From positions 1 through 16,551 of the forward strand of contig JAQVIE010000010.1 of the NCBI GenBank assembly GCA_028695895.1: 16,551 bases of DNA, given 5' to 3'. Below are positions 6,693 through 14,621 of this stretch, one piece after another. The notes below the pieces were generated by a model. The model did not search any database and was not told where the DNA came from. It was given only the letters and a program-made list of their open reading frames with translations. Both the position numbers and the translations under genes were made by a program. The DNA comes from Methanospirillum sp. GTDB taxonomy: Archaea > Halobacteriota > Methanomicrobia > Methanomicrobiales > Methanospirillaceae. The stretch's first letter is position 1. Each line of letters begins with the position of its first letter.

Positions 6693-7919
6693 ATGGATTC
6701 AGGCGAATTAAAGATTGAATGGGCAAGACAGTACATGCCTGTATTAAATAAAATTTCAAAGCGTTTTAAAAAGGAAAAACCCTTTACTGGAAAAGTCATA
6801 GGAATGGCTTTGCATGTTGAAGCAAAAACAGCAAACCTTGCTCGGACACTTGCTGATGGAGGAGCCACAGTGCACATTACCGGATGCAATCCTCTCTCGA
6901 CACAGGACGATGTTGCAGTTGCTTTAAGCAGGATTCCACAGGTCTTCTGCTATGCCAGACGTGGTTGTTCAGTTGATGAATATTACCAGGCCATCGACAC
7001 TGTTCTGGATGCAAGGCCGGTTATTACTATTGATGATGGGATGGACCTTATTCATCGTCTGCATACTGTGAGGCAGGATATTTTACCTGATGTAATTGGC
7101 GGATGTGAAGAGACAACCACGGGTATTCATCGTCTGCGTGCAATGTCAGATGAAGGAAAGCTAAAATTTCCAGTTTTTGCTGTTAATGACACTCCAATGA
7201 AACATTACTTTGATAATGTTCATGGAACCGGAGAAAGTGTTCTTACTGCTATCATGGCGACAACGAACTCTCTTATTGCCGGGAAATGGATTGTTGTTGC
7301 AGGCTTTGGTTTTTGTGGAAGAGGTCTCGCAAGAAAAGCCTCCGCACTTGGTGCAAAGGTAATAGTGACTGAAATAGATCCACGCCGTGCTTTGGAAGCT
7401 CATATGGAGGGATTCCATATAATGTCCATGAAGGAGGCTGCCTTGGTTGGTGATATCTTTATTACCACTACAGGAAACAGGGACGTTATTACAGGTGAAC
7501 ATATGGCTGTCATGAAATCTGGTGCAATTCTTTCAAATGCAGGTCACTTTAATATAGAGATAGATGGCACCTGGTTATCATCCAATGCTGATATCATTGA
7601 AGAACGTGATGGAATTCACTCATATCATTTAGGTGAAAAAATTATCCATTTACTTGCAGAAGGTCGTCTTGTCAACCTTGCAGTTCCAAAAGGAATGGGC
7701 CATCCGATAGAAGTAATGGATCTCTCTTTTGCATTGCAGGCTCTTAGTGCTGAATATCTTGCCATGCATCATGCTGAGTTAAAACCGGCTGTTCATCAGG
7801 TTCCGGATGATATTGACCAGATGGTTGCATCATATAAACTCAGTTCTTTGAATCTCTCTATAGATTCATTGTCAAAAGAACAGGAAGAATATATGGGAAG
7901 CTGGGATCACGGAACCTGA
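6693..7919 (+). CDS. ahcY: S-adenosylhomocysteine / S-inosylhomocysteine hydrolase
   Basis: A 408-residue NAD-dependent hydrolase that clears the by-product of methyltransferases by splitting it to homocysteine plus a nucleoside. Counting from ATG 6693: the substrate histidine region ALHVEAKTA is at 39-47, STQDDVAVAL follows, and EETTTG is at 139-144. The catalytic Lys-Asp-Asn set (KHYFDN) is at 170-175, the Rossmann loop GFGFCGRG at 204-211, and NAGHF is near 282-286. The C-terminus is the short archaeal form ending EEYMGSWDHGT, without the eukaryotic Lys-Tyr tail. Start choice: GAGG stands 5 bases before ATG 6693, whereas the upstream TTG at 6675 has no site. Two adenine-contacting positions of the human enzyme appear changed, which raises the possibility of S-inosylhomocysteine as substrate. 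It is divergent from hisF, and its stop abuts the stop of the opposite TPR gene. Confidence 0.93.
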   Translation: MDSGELKIEWARQYMPVLNKISKRFKKEKPFTGKVIGMALHVEAKTANLARTLADGGATVHITGCNPLSTQDDVAVALSRIPQVFCYARRGCSVDEYYQAIDTVLDARPVITIDDGMDLIHRLHTVRQDILPDVIGGCEETTTGIHRLRAMSDEGKLKFPVFAVNDTPMKHYFDNVHGTGESVLTAIMATTNSLIAGKWIVVAGFGFCGRGLARKASALGAKVIVTEIDPRRALEAHMEGFHIMSMKEAALVGDIFITTTGNRDVITGEHMAVMKSGAILSNAGHFNIEIDGTWLSSNADIIEERDGIHSYHLGEKIIHLLAEGRLVNLAVPKGMGHPIEVMDLSFALQALSAEYLAMHHAELKPAVHQVPDDIDQMVASYKLSSLNLSIDSLSKEQEEYMGSWDHGT

Positions 7920-9884
7920 TTAATGGATTCCTTTTTCTTTCATTGAAGCTGCAATTTTCGTATCAATGTTGGCTGCTTTCTGAAAACACATAAAAGCTTC
8001 TCTTTTTAATCCGGCGTCCTCAAGTATTACCCCTTTATTTAGAAGTGCTCCAACGTGTTTAGGATTTAACTTTAAGGTTTTTTCATAACACTGCAAGGCT
8101 TCTTTATGCCTGACAAGATCTGTGTATATTAACCCCATGTGATACCACGCCGAGGCAAATGAAGGATCTATACTGGTTGCCTGTGAAAATACCTGCAAAG
8201 CTTCATAGTATTGTTCCTGTTGCCGGTGTATCAGTCCTTTATTAAAATATGCTTTCACATGAAATTTATCCAGATTAATTACTTTTTCATATGAATTTAG
8301 TGCTTCTCCGAAGTTTTTTGCCTTATGTAGTATCAGGCCCCTGTTAAACCATGCTTCAGTATTATTTGGATTCTCGTAGATTGCATGTTCATAATATTCA
8401 AGGGCATCACTATGGCGTTTTAACTTATGAAGGCATAATGCCCGGTTTTTCATAGCATCAAGGTGCTTTGGATTTACTTTCAGGGCATTATCATAACATT
8501 GTAATGCTTCATCAAATTTTCCAAGCCTGTAAAAACACAATCCCCGCAGGTTCCATGTGTCCGGATTCCATTTATCAAGAAGAAGACTTTTCTTTGTTGC
8601 ATCAAGTGCTTCTTCAACCTTTTTCATTTTAAGGAGAAGGTCAGCCCTTGCAAGCCAGACACTAACCTCACGCGGTTGAATCTCCAGAAGCTTTCCAGAG
8701 CTTTGAAATGCTTCCTGTATCCTTTCCATCCTAATCAGGCAACGGATTTTATAGAGCCAGGCAGACAAATTTCTTTTATCAAGTTCTAAAACCTTGTCAA
8801 AAGCACTAAGCGCTTCATAATATTGTCTGTCTTCGAAAAGACAGATCCCCTTGTTAAGCTGTAAATTCAGATCTTTAGGACTGAGATTTATTGATGCATC
8901 AAAAGCGTTAACTGCATCTCTATACTTTTTTAAATTTTTAAGACAATAACCCTTATATACCAAAGCGCGAAGATGCTTTTTGTCTTCTTTAATTACTTTA
9001 TTAAAACATTCAAGTGCTTTATCATCCTGATGAAGATGAAAAAGACTGTATCCTTTAAAAAGCCAAGCTCTGATTTGTAATGGATCCTTAGCGATGACTT
9101 TATCAAAGCATAAGATCGCCTCATCGAATTCTTTGCGATTATGATGAATAAATCCTTTATATAACCATGATAGGATCAAGTCCGGTTGGATTGTTAAAGA
9201 TTTTTCAATAAAAGGGTATGCTTTTTCAAATTCACCTGCCTGAACAAGATTTACTGCTGTAACATAACAGACATTTCCGAGATCTTCCTGGGATAAAAAA
9301 CTCTCGTCAGTTTCACTTTCTTCTCCAATTTCCTCCGGAAGTTCTTCAGTTATCTCGATAGATTCTAATTGTTCGTCAGTAATGGGTGTATCAAGAACAG
9401 TACCGGCAGCAAATTCTTCTTCAGCCGGATGTATTGCTTCATTCTCACCATTGTAGGTTCCATCAATTATTTCCTCATGTAATGGGATTATGTCTGAAGA
9501 AATAGGTTCCTCGGCATTTGCGATTTCGTTTGCAATCTCTTTTACTGTTGAATGTTCAGGTTCTGTAAGTATTGAAGCAGTTTCGGTTTCAGTAATTTCT
9601 GTTACTATTTCTTTTTCTTCTCTCTCTTCAATTTCAAGATCATTAACTTCTTTTATCTCTTCAACTTTTTCATCAGAAGAATCAGATGGTTCTGCATTTT
9701 CTTCCACGGGAGAGATAACCGGCTTGACAGAGAGTTCCTGTGTCGTAACTATTTCTTTTGATTCAGGTTTAAATGATGAAATATCCCTGCTAAGAAAAGA
9801 TAGCATCTGCTCATACTGCTTTTCTGATATTTCTCCTTTTGCAAAGCGTATCTGCAGTATTTTTATGGGATCCTCATCCGACAT
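7920..9884 (-). CDS. Large TPR-repeat protein with N-terminal SHOCT-like motif and acidic linker
   Basis: A 654-residue soluble protein with three parts. Residues 1-34 (DPIKILQIRFAKGEISEKQY, then EQMLSFL) resemble the short SHOCT oligomerisation motif. Residues about 35-200 are low-complexity and rich in Glu, Thr, Ile and Ser, probably disordered. Residues about 203-645 form 13 tandem 34-residue tetratricopeptide repeats with the W/G/Y/A/P pattern, for example NPDTWNLRGLCFYRLGKFDE. TPR arrays bind proteins; the partner is unknown. No signal peptide or membrane helix is seen, so it is cytoplasmic. The start is well supported by AAGGTGATC just before ATG 9884, a near-perfect match to the archaeal anti-Shine-Dalgarno. 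It lies 56 bases after the Rsm22-like gene and may be co-transcribed, although AGTATATTAG near 9912-9921 could be its own promoter. The function is not inferable beyond scaffolding. Confidence 0.85.
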   Translation of the reverse strand: MSDEDPIKILQIRFAKGEISEKQYEQMLSFLSRDISSFKPESKEIVTTQELSVKPVISPVEENAEPSDSSDEKVEEIKEVNDLEIEEREEKEIVTEITETETASILTEPEHSTVKEIANEIANAEEPISSDIIPLHEEIIDGTYNGENEAIHPAEEEFAAGTVLDTPITDEQLESIEITEELPEEIGEESETDESFLSQEDLGNVCYVTAVNLVQAGEFEKAYPFIEKSLTIQPDLILSWLYKGFIHHNRKEFDEAILCFDKVIAKDPLQIRAWLFKGYSLFHLHQDDKALECFNKVIKEDKKHLRALVYKGYCLKNLKKYRDAVNAFDASINLSPKDLNLQLNKGICLFEDRQYYEALSAFDKVLELDKRNLSAWLYKIRCLIRMERIQEAFQSSGKLLEIQPREVSVWLARADLLLKMKKVEEALDATKKSLLLDKWNPDTWNLRGLCFYRLGKFDEALQCYDNALKVNPKHLDAMKNRALCLHKLKRHSDALEYYEHAIYENPNNTEAWFNRGLILHKAKNFGEALNSYEKVINLDKFHVKAYFNKGLIHRQQEQYYEALQVFSQATSIDPSFASAWYHMGLIYTDLVRHKEALQCYEKTLKLNPKHVGALLNKGVILEDAGLKREAFMCFQKAANIDTKIAASMKEKGIH

Positions 9885-9940
9885 TGATCACCTTGTAAGA
9901 ATTACTTTGTCTAATATACTCATAACAATTATCTGGTTAT

Positions 9941-11287
9941 CTATTTATGTATTGCAGAGACCTGTGTTGTAGAACCGGCAATAAGGTTAATTGAATTCTT
10001 ATTTTTATTCCACCTGACTCTGACGCTGGTAATTTTTATAATATTAGCATAATCCATATTTTTTACTTTTTTAATTTCGACATTTTTCAAAGATTTTGGA
10101 ATGACAAGGTAGACTTTGGCCCCTCCTGAACCATCACATAATAAAAACACTGAAAAATCCCTTACCCCGATATCTGATGACATCTTGACACCAATAACAT
10201 CAACCGTTTTTCCAATATTATCTTCCAATTCTCTGAATGGAGTTGAGCCCATCAGAATTGTCTGAGGAATAACTGGGTTTAGAGGTTTTTTTGTGAGAAT
10301 GCTGTAAGAAAATTTTATATCGGTGTTTATAAACCGATAACCTTCTTTATCTTTGCTTAATAATAACATAAGTCTTGTAGGTTTTATCCCGGGGAGTTCT
10401 TCAAAAGACCAGCAGTTAACCGGTTCACATCGTCCTGCATGAATATACCTGCATGGACTGTAAAGAAACAGCCCGGATTTTTCAAGTTCTTTCTGAACTA
10501 TCCGCAACTGAGTCGAATGCCTGAGTTCTGCGGGCTCGACAAGAATCATAATACCATCATCTGCTAAAAAAGAACAATAATGCATAAGAAGACTGGCTTT
10601 TTCAACATTACTCTGACCTGGAAGCTCGGCGAGAACATTCTGACAGGTAATCATGGTATAGGTACCAGGTTTTTGTGATTCCCATGTTCTGATATCTGTC
10701 TGATGAATCTGTTCTATTTTTACTGGAGATTTATTTGCAAATTCTGAAGCGAGGAATTTAAATGCCTCAATAAATTCTTCAGACTGTTCAATTGCTTCTA
10801 TTGAAAGGGTCCCTCTCTTTCTTTCTTTTAAAAACCAGATAAGGGCCAGAGGAACAACTCCCGGACCTGACCCAAGGTCAAGAATTCTGATATTATCCGG
10901 TAGATGGCCGCCTTTCTCTAATTTTTGAATGATACTGTGAAATTGAATGATATAAACTGGTGCCTGATATGCAAGATACGCAAAAACATCATATCCTCTT
11001 TCATATTTTGCAAAAGGATTTTTTTTCCAATAACCTGCTTTTTGTACAAGTATAGATTGCTTTATTCGTTCAAGAGTACCTGATGATTTTATTGGTTTTC
11101 CTGTCTTGTTCTCAATATATTTCTCAATTAACTGTTCCAATCTGGATGGAATCTTCAATAGTTTTTTTTGGATTTTTTTATGATTTTTATTTGTTCTGCG
11201 TACTACAAATATTCGGTTTCCACTATTTTTCTTTTTATCTGAGGGTTTTCTTTTATGGAATTTTTTGAAAGGATCGTTGGAATTCAT
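9941..11287 (-). CDS. Rsm22-like small-ribosomal-subunit methyltransferase family protein with C-terminal OB-like domain
   Basis: A 448-residue SAM-dependent methyltransferase-fold protein related to the Rsm22 family, which is linked to small ribosomal subunit assembly. A Lys/Arg-rich N-terminus (about 1-50) suggests RNA binding. Motif I ILDLGSGPG is at about 135-143, and TYTMITCQNVLAELPG (about 209-224) follows the domain core. Cysteines near 279, 287 and 292, in the context CRYIHAGRC and NCWSF, match the metal or iron-sulfur cysteine cluster of the family; a fourth ligand is not obvious. The last 110 residues, after SILTKKPLNP, look like a beta-barrel nucleic-acid-binding (OB-like) domain, with VDVIGVKMSS and ITSVRVRW. 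ATG 11287 is preferred to TTG 11302 because a TATA-like ACTTATAAG about 30 bases upstream would place transcription start at this ATG. Family assignment is good; catalytic activity is uncertain. Confidence 0.8.
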   Translation of the reverse strand: MNSNDPFKKFHKRKPSDKKKNSGNRIFVVRRTNKNHKKIQKKLLKIPSRLEQLIEKYIENKTGKPIKSSGTLERIKQSILVQKAGYWKKNPFAKYERGYDVFAYLAYQAPVYIIQFHSIIQKLEKGGHLPDNIRILDLGSGPGVVPLALIWFLKERKRGTLSIEAIEQSEEFIEAFKFLASEFANKSPVKIEQIHQTDIRTWESQKPGTYTMITCQNVLAELPGQSNVEKASLLMHYCSFLADDGIMILVEPAELRHSTQLRIVQKELEKSGLFLYSPCRYIHAGRCEPVNCWSFEELPGIKPTRLMLLLSKDKEGYRFINTDIKFSYSILTKKPLNPVIPQTILMGSTPFRELEDNIGKTVDVIGVKMSSDIGVRDFSVFLLCDGSGGAKVYLVIPKSLKNVEIKKVKNMDYANIIKITSVRVRWNKNKNSINLIAGSTTQVSAIHK

Positions 11288-11311
11288 CTCTATCTTATAC
11301 AATAGTATTGA

Positions 11312-11320
11312 ACTTATAAG
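11312..11320 (-). promoter_or_regulatory. TATA box of the Rsm22-like gene, leaderless start
   Basis: CTTATAAGT on the minus strand is centred about 29 bases before ATG 11287, with no ribosome-binding site between. The spacing fits a leaderless archaeal mRNA beginning at or beside the ATG. This also argues against the upstream TTG as start. Confidence 0.45.
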
Positions 11321-11476
11321 AGAGAATTATTTCCCTGCTTAAGTATTATATTGTATCTAAAAAAAGAGATAAATATATTTAATTTTTCAAAGTATTCGTA
11401 AGGTTTTTTTCTATTAATGATGCTCATAATTAATAAAAGGTAAAATAATAAAGTCAGAGTCACAATATCACTTATC
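11321..11476. promoter_or_regulatory. AT-rich divergent region, Rsm22-like gene / receiver gene
   Basis: About 155 bases, strongly A+T-rich. TAAAATAATA at 11441-11450 is a possible TATA box for the receiver-CheB pair. It sits about 30 bases before the ATG at 11477, again consistent with a leaderless mRNA because no Shine-Dalgarno is present. Nothing else is recognisable. Confidence 0.3.
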
Positions 11477-11884
11477 ATGTATTCATCAAATGACCTTGAT
11501 GTATCTTTATCAAAATCAGGTCTCATGGTCGTCGATGATGATGAAGATATATTATTTACTGTTCAGACTTTATTTAAAAAAAGTCCTTTCCCGGTTTTTC
11601 TCGCACGATCAGGGCAGGAATGTTTGGATTACCTGAATCTTGGATTTAAAGGAGTAATTTTAATGGACATAATGATGCCTGGACTGGACGGATGGGAGAC
11701 AATTCAGGCAATTATAAACCGCGGCCAGATGCAGGATCTCATTATCTCCATGTTCACGGCAAAAGATGTTCCAGATACATCTCTTGACCATCTCAAAGAA
11801 TACGTATTTGATTATATTACCAAACCTTTTGAACCAGAAAAACTCATCGCGCTGGTTGATGATTATATAGCATTGCTGGTTTAA
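11477..11884 (+). CDS. Stand-alone response regulator (receiver domain only), CheY-like
   Basis: A 135-residue single receiver domain. The acidic pocket is D20-D21-D22 (VVDDDED), the phosphoryl acceptor is D64 (LMDIMMPG), the switch Thr is T94 (MFTAKD) and the conserved Lys is K116 (ITKPF). All are intact, so it should accept phosphate from a histidine kinase such as CheA. There is no output domain. It is followed after 10 bases by a CheB methylesterase that lacks its own receiver, so it may be the detached regulatory half of CheB, a CheY that acts on the archaellum via an adaptor, or both. The first 13 residues (MYSSNDLDVSLSK) precede the fold and are unusual for CheY. No ribosome-binding site is seen, and a leaderless start is likely. 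Confidence 0.9.
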   Translation: MYSSNDLDVSLSKSGLMVVDDDEDILFTVQTLFKKSPFPVFLARSGQECLDYLNLGFKGVILMDIMMPGLDGWETIQAIINRGQMQDLIISMFTAKDVPDTSLDHLKEYVFDYITKPFEPEKLIALVDDYIALLV

Positions 11885-11894
11885 CACAAAAATA

Positions 11895-12446
11895 ATGAAT
11901 ATTCTTATCATTGGTTCATCAACAGGCGGCCCAAGAATAATATTTGATATTTTCAAGGGTATTCAACATGTTTCAATAGCAATAATTATTGTGCAACATA
12001 TGCCAGAGTCAACCACATATCGATTTGCACAACGGTTGTCCCATCTTAGTCTGATGACTGTTATAGTTCCAAAAGGCGGAGAAATTTTAAAACAGAATTC
12101 AATCTATGTTGCCCCCGGTGATAATCATCTGACCTTTAAAAACAATGAATCAATTATCCTGGAAAAATCAGAAAAAGTTAATTTTGTCCGTCCATCCATT
12201 GATGTAACGATGATGTCACTTTCCAGGGATCCAGGACATTCATATTATGGAATTATTTTATCCGGGATGGGGAAAGATGGTGCGCAAGGGATCTCGCACC
12301 TTAAAAAGATTGGAGCTCAGGTTTTTGTTCAGGATCCTGATACATGTACAATTAAAAGTATGCCAGAAGCAACAATGAATCTAACAAAAGTTGATCAGGT
12401 TTTATCACCTGAAGAAATAAAAAATTATATATTATCAATAAAATAA
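11895..12446 (+). CDS. cheB: CheB methylesterase domain without receiver
   Basis: A 183-residue protein equal to the C-terminal effector domain of CheB, which removes methyl groups from receptor glutamates (and deamidates glutamines), opposing CheR. The catalytic triad is visible: S9 in GSSTGGP, H35 in VQHMP and D128 in GMGKDGA. Also present are YVAPGDNH near 71-78 and the closing MPEAT near 156-160. Normal CheB has about 350 residues with an N-terminal receiver that inhibits the esterase until phosphorylated. That half is absent here, and the neighbouring receiver gene is in another reading frame with its own complete C-terminal helix. The protein could therefore be constitutively active or controlled in trans. 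Its stop is 2 bases from the stop of the convergent chemoreceptor gene, a likely substrate. No Shine-Dalgarno sequence is evident before the ATG. Confidence 0.93.
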   Translation: MNILIIGSSTGGPRIIFDIFKGIQHVSIAIIIVQHMPESTTYRFAQRLSHLSLMTVIVPKGGEILKQNSIYVAPGDNHLTFKNNESIILEKSEKVNFVRPSIDVTMMSLSRDPGHSYYGIILSGMGKDGAQGISHLKKIGAQVFVQDPDTCTIKSMPEATMNLTKVDQVLSPEEIKNYILSIK

Positions 12447-12448
12447 AA

Positions 12449-14509
12449 TTAAAACGTTTCTTTCAATTTGAAGATCTTCATCTCCTTTTTCATATTGTTT
12501 ACTGCTACATTTATCAGATTAATTATTTCATTAATCTGCGAAACGACGGCAAGAGCTTCCTCACTTGTTGCTGATGAATGGGTAGCATCATCTGAAGTTC
12601 GTTTTACCAGTGTACTCATTTCATTAACGCTTGCTGTGATCTCTTCAAATGAGGCTGCTTGTTGTTCAGTTGCTTTTGCAATACTTAGCATTTTCTGGTT
12701 AATATCATCAACTGCATTGGTAAGCTCAGTAAAAACATTCAAAGTATCAGACAATGCATTATTTCCTGTTATTACGGCTTTTCCAGCTGCTTCAATAGCA
12801 TGGGCAGCAGCGTCAGATTTCCGTTCAAGCCCCATGATCATGTCGGCAATTGATTCTGCAGATATTCTGGATTCCTGAGCAAGTGCTTTTACTTCAGAAG
12901 CGACAACAGCAAATCCTCTGCCAGCTTCCCCTGCTCGTGCTGCTTCAATTGCAGCATTTAATGCCAGAAGATTTGTCTGGTTTGCAAGATCAGTAATTAT
13001 ATTGACAATCTTTCTTATCTGATCCATCTCACTCCTTATCGCTCCTATGATCTGCTCAACTTCAGAGGAGGATTTTGTTATACTATCCATTCCCTGGTCA
13101 GCTGCACCTGCATGGTCAGTTCCTTTCTTAGCAAGGGTATTTGCATCCTCACTAAGTTTTGCAACTGCATCGGCATTTGCAGAAATATCGCCAACCATTA
13201 TTGTCAAATCAGACATTGCATGAAGTACCTGATCAATACCTTCTTCAGCTTTTGAAGCGTTTTGTGAAGAATCTTCAGCATTCTGGGCAATTTCTTTTGC
13301 ACCTTTGCTCACATCTTCTACTCCGTAATGGGCATTGCTGGAATGTTCTGATAATGATTCAATCTCTCCAATCAGGTTCCCTATCGTTTTGGAAATTTCA
13401 ACGCCTATCGTATTTAATGAGTCTTTAAAATTGCCAAATTCTCCTTTAACCATAATTGATGAATCAAAGGAAGTTGACAGATTACAATTTGCATATTCTT
13501 TAGCAACTCTCATCGCCTCTTCAATAGGCCCGACAACAGCATCCAGCATGTCGTTTATACCCTTTATCATCTTCCCGTTCTCTCCCGGGTATTTGACATG
13601 GTCTGCCCTTACATCGAGTTTCCCTTGTATTGCTGCTTCAGTTAGCATCCTGATATCGTCGTTTCTCATGTGTACGACATCAATTAGTGCATTAAGATTA
13701 TTTTTTATCTCGTTGAAATCCCCATGATATTCTTCAGTGATTCTCGGAGGAATGTCTCCTTTGCTTATCCTGTCTATGTATTCAGCAGATACATTAATCG
13801 GTCCGATATAAGCATCCAGAATTTTATTTAAGCCTTCAAGGATATTTCCATGATAACCCGGATATTTTGTAGGATCTGCTCTGACATCAAGAATTCCTTT
13901 TTCGGCAGAATGAATAAGAGTACTTATATCTTCTCCACGCATTTTGGAAACAAGAGAAACCTGGTTGAAATTCTGAACAAATTTTTTAAATTCTCCTTTA
14001 AACTTTGTCTCATCATTTATCTCCGGGATTTTTCCCTCAGCAAAATCAGCAATTCCAATCGATGCCTGAAGAAAAGAAAGATTAACTGTTTCAATCCCTT
14101 TATCCAGGTACTTTAAGATATTTGCAAAACCTCCCCGGTATTTTGCTAAATCAATACGAAGTGTCAGATCACCCTGTTCTAAGGAATCTGAAAAACGCAT
14201 AATATCACTTTCCAACATCATAAGACTGGAACGGATAGTATCAATGGTATCGGAAATATTAGCATATTTTCCAGGAAGTCTCTCAACTTCAGTTGAAAAA
14301 TCTCCTTTCTCGATAGAAACAACTGATTCGTAAATGCCGGAAACAGTGTTCTGATAAAAATCTAATAGTTCGTTGAAGAGGGAAGCAATCTTGTTCCCAT
14401 CATCAGATAGTCCGTCCATATCAATCCTGGTATCTGATAACCCGGATTTATGAAAATCAATAACTTTTTTTATATCAGACTGAAGATTACTAAATTCTGT
14501 CATATCCAT
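12449..14509 (-). CDS. Soluble poly-HAMP methyl-accepting chemotaxis protein
   Basis: A 686-residue chemoreceptor with no transmembrane helix, so it should signal from the cytoplasm. Residues about 45-370 hold some seven HAMP-like units, starting near 67, 111, 157, 203, 249, 294 and 342. Each has a xxGDLxxRI-type turn. Two units (203-238 and 294-329) are close copies sharing LDVRAD, KYPG and GPI. Residues about 380-680 are the antiparallel signalling coiled coil. Its hairpin tip, [20 protein letters not shown] with [15 protein letters not shown] following, spans about 505-545 and binds CheA/Che[11 protein letters not shown] at 618-627 fits the methylation-site consensus exactly, with E622/E623 as the sites. 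Start: ATG 14509 has GGAG about 11 bases upstream, and no other in-frame start lies above it. TTTAAATATA near 14586-14595 is a plausible promoter. The ligand is unknown; there is no PAS or Cache domain. Confidence 0.94.
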   Translation of the reverse strand: MDMTEFSNLQSDIKKVIDFHKSGLSDTRIDMDGLSDDGNKIASLFNELLDFYQNTVSGIYESVVSIEKGDFSTEVERLPGKYANISDTIDTIRSSLMMLESDIMRFSDSLEQGDLTLRIDLAKYRGGFANILKYLDKGIETVNLSFLQASIGIADFAEGKIPEINDETKFKGEFKKFVQNFNQVSLVSKMRGEDISTLIHSAEKGILDVRADPTKYPGYHGNILEGLNKILDAYIGPINVSAEYIDRISKGDIPPRITEEYHGDFNEIKNNLNALIDVVHMRNDDIRMLTEAAIQGKLDVRADHVKYPGENGKMIKGINDMLDAVVGPIEEAMRVAKEYANCNLSTSFDSSIMVKGEFGNFKDSLNTIGVEISKTIGNLIGEIESLSEHSSNAHYGVEDVSKGAKEIAQNAEDSSQNASKAEEGIDQVLHAMSDLTIMVGDISANADAVAKLSEDANTLAKKGTDHAGAADQGMDSITKSSSEVEQIIGAIRSEMDQIRKIVNIITDLANQTNLLALNAAIEAARAGEAGRGFAVVASEVKALAQESRISAESIADMIMGLERKSDAAAHAIEAAGKAVITGNNALSDTLNVFTELTNAVDDINQKMLSIAKATEQQAASFEEITASVNEMSTLVKRTSDDATHSSATSEEALAVVSQINEIINLINVAVNNMKKEMKIFKLKETF
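13523..13630 (-). repeat. Internal HAMP-like repeat, copy 2 (receptor residues 294-329)
   Basis: This encodes one of two closely similar 36-residue units in the chemoreceptor. The other copy is at 13796-13903. Shared residues include G-x-LDVRAD, KYPG, GxN, LDA and GPI. Spacing of 91 residues suggests duplication of a two-HAMP block. Confidence 0.6.
13796..13903 (-). repeat. Internal HAMP-like repeat, copy 1 (receptor residues 203-238)
   Basis: This is the partner of the unit at 13523-13630. It reads [14 protein letters not shown] followed by the LDAYIGPI helix. Similarity is clear at protein level and less so in DNA, so the duplication is not very recent. Confidence 0.6.
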
Positions 14510-14583
14510 TTCATCATCAACTCCCAGGCCCGTATATCCTTTTTTTTCAACTACAATGAGATTAATAGAGAGATTATGTCATC

Positions 14584-14597
14584 TATATATTTAAAAG
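14584..14597 (-). promoter_or_regulatory. Candidate TATA box of the chemoreceptor gene
   Basis: CTTTTAAATATATA on the minus strand is a strong archaeal TATA-like element. It would start transcription near 14563 and give a leader of about 55 bases containing GGGAG before ATG 14509. Confidence 0.45.
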
Positions 14598-14612
14598 TAA
14601 AAGATGGTTTTT

Positions 14613-14620
14613 AAAAAAAA
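14613..14620 (-). terminator. Oligo-T terminator of the secreted-protein gene
   Basis: A run of eight T on the minus strand begins one base after the TAA stop of the secreted-protein gene. Archaeal transcription ends at such U-tracts without needing a hairpin. It separates that gene from the chemoreceptor promoter just downstream. Confidence 0.45.
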
Positions 14621-14621
14621 G

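Noticed and set aside
9490..9972. 160-codon plus-strand ORF rich in Ser, Ile and Phe
   Set aside because: It is the antisense shadow of the Glu-rich linker of the TPR protein; runs of GAA/GAG codons give TTC/CTC and TCT on the other strand.
11314..11526. 70-codon minus-strand ORF between the Rsm22-like and receiver genes
   Set aside because: It overlaps the start of the receiver gene, is of low complexity, and has no ribosome-binding site or family resemblance.
11477..12446. Frameshifted full-length CheB
   Set aside because: The receiver ends with a complete final helix and the esterase starts with its own ATG just before the first strand. The usual linker is missing, so one indel would not restore a normal CheB.
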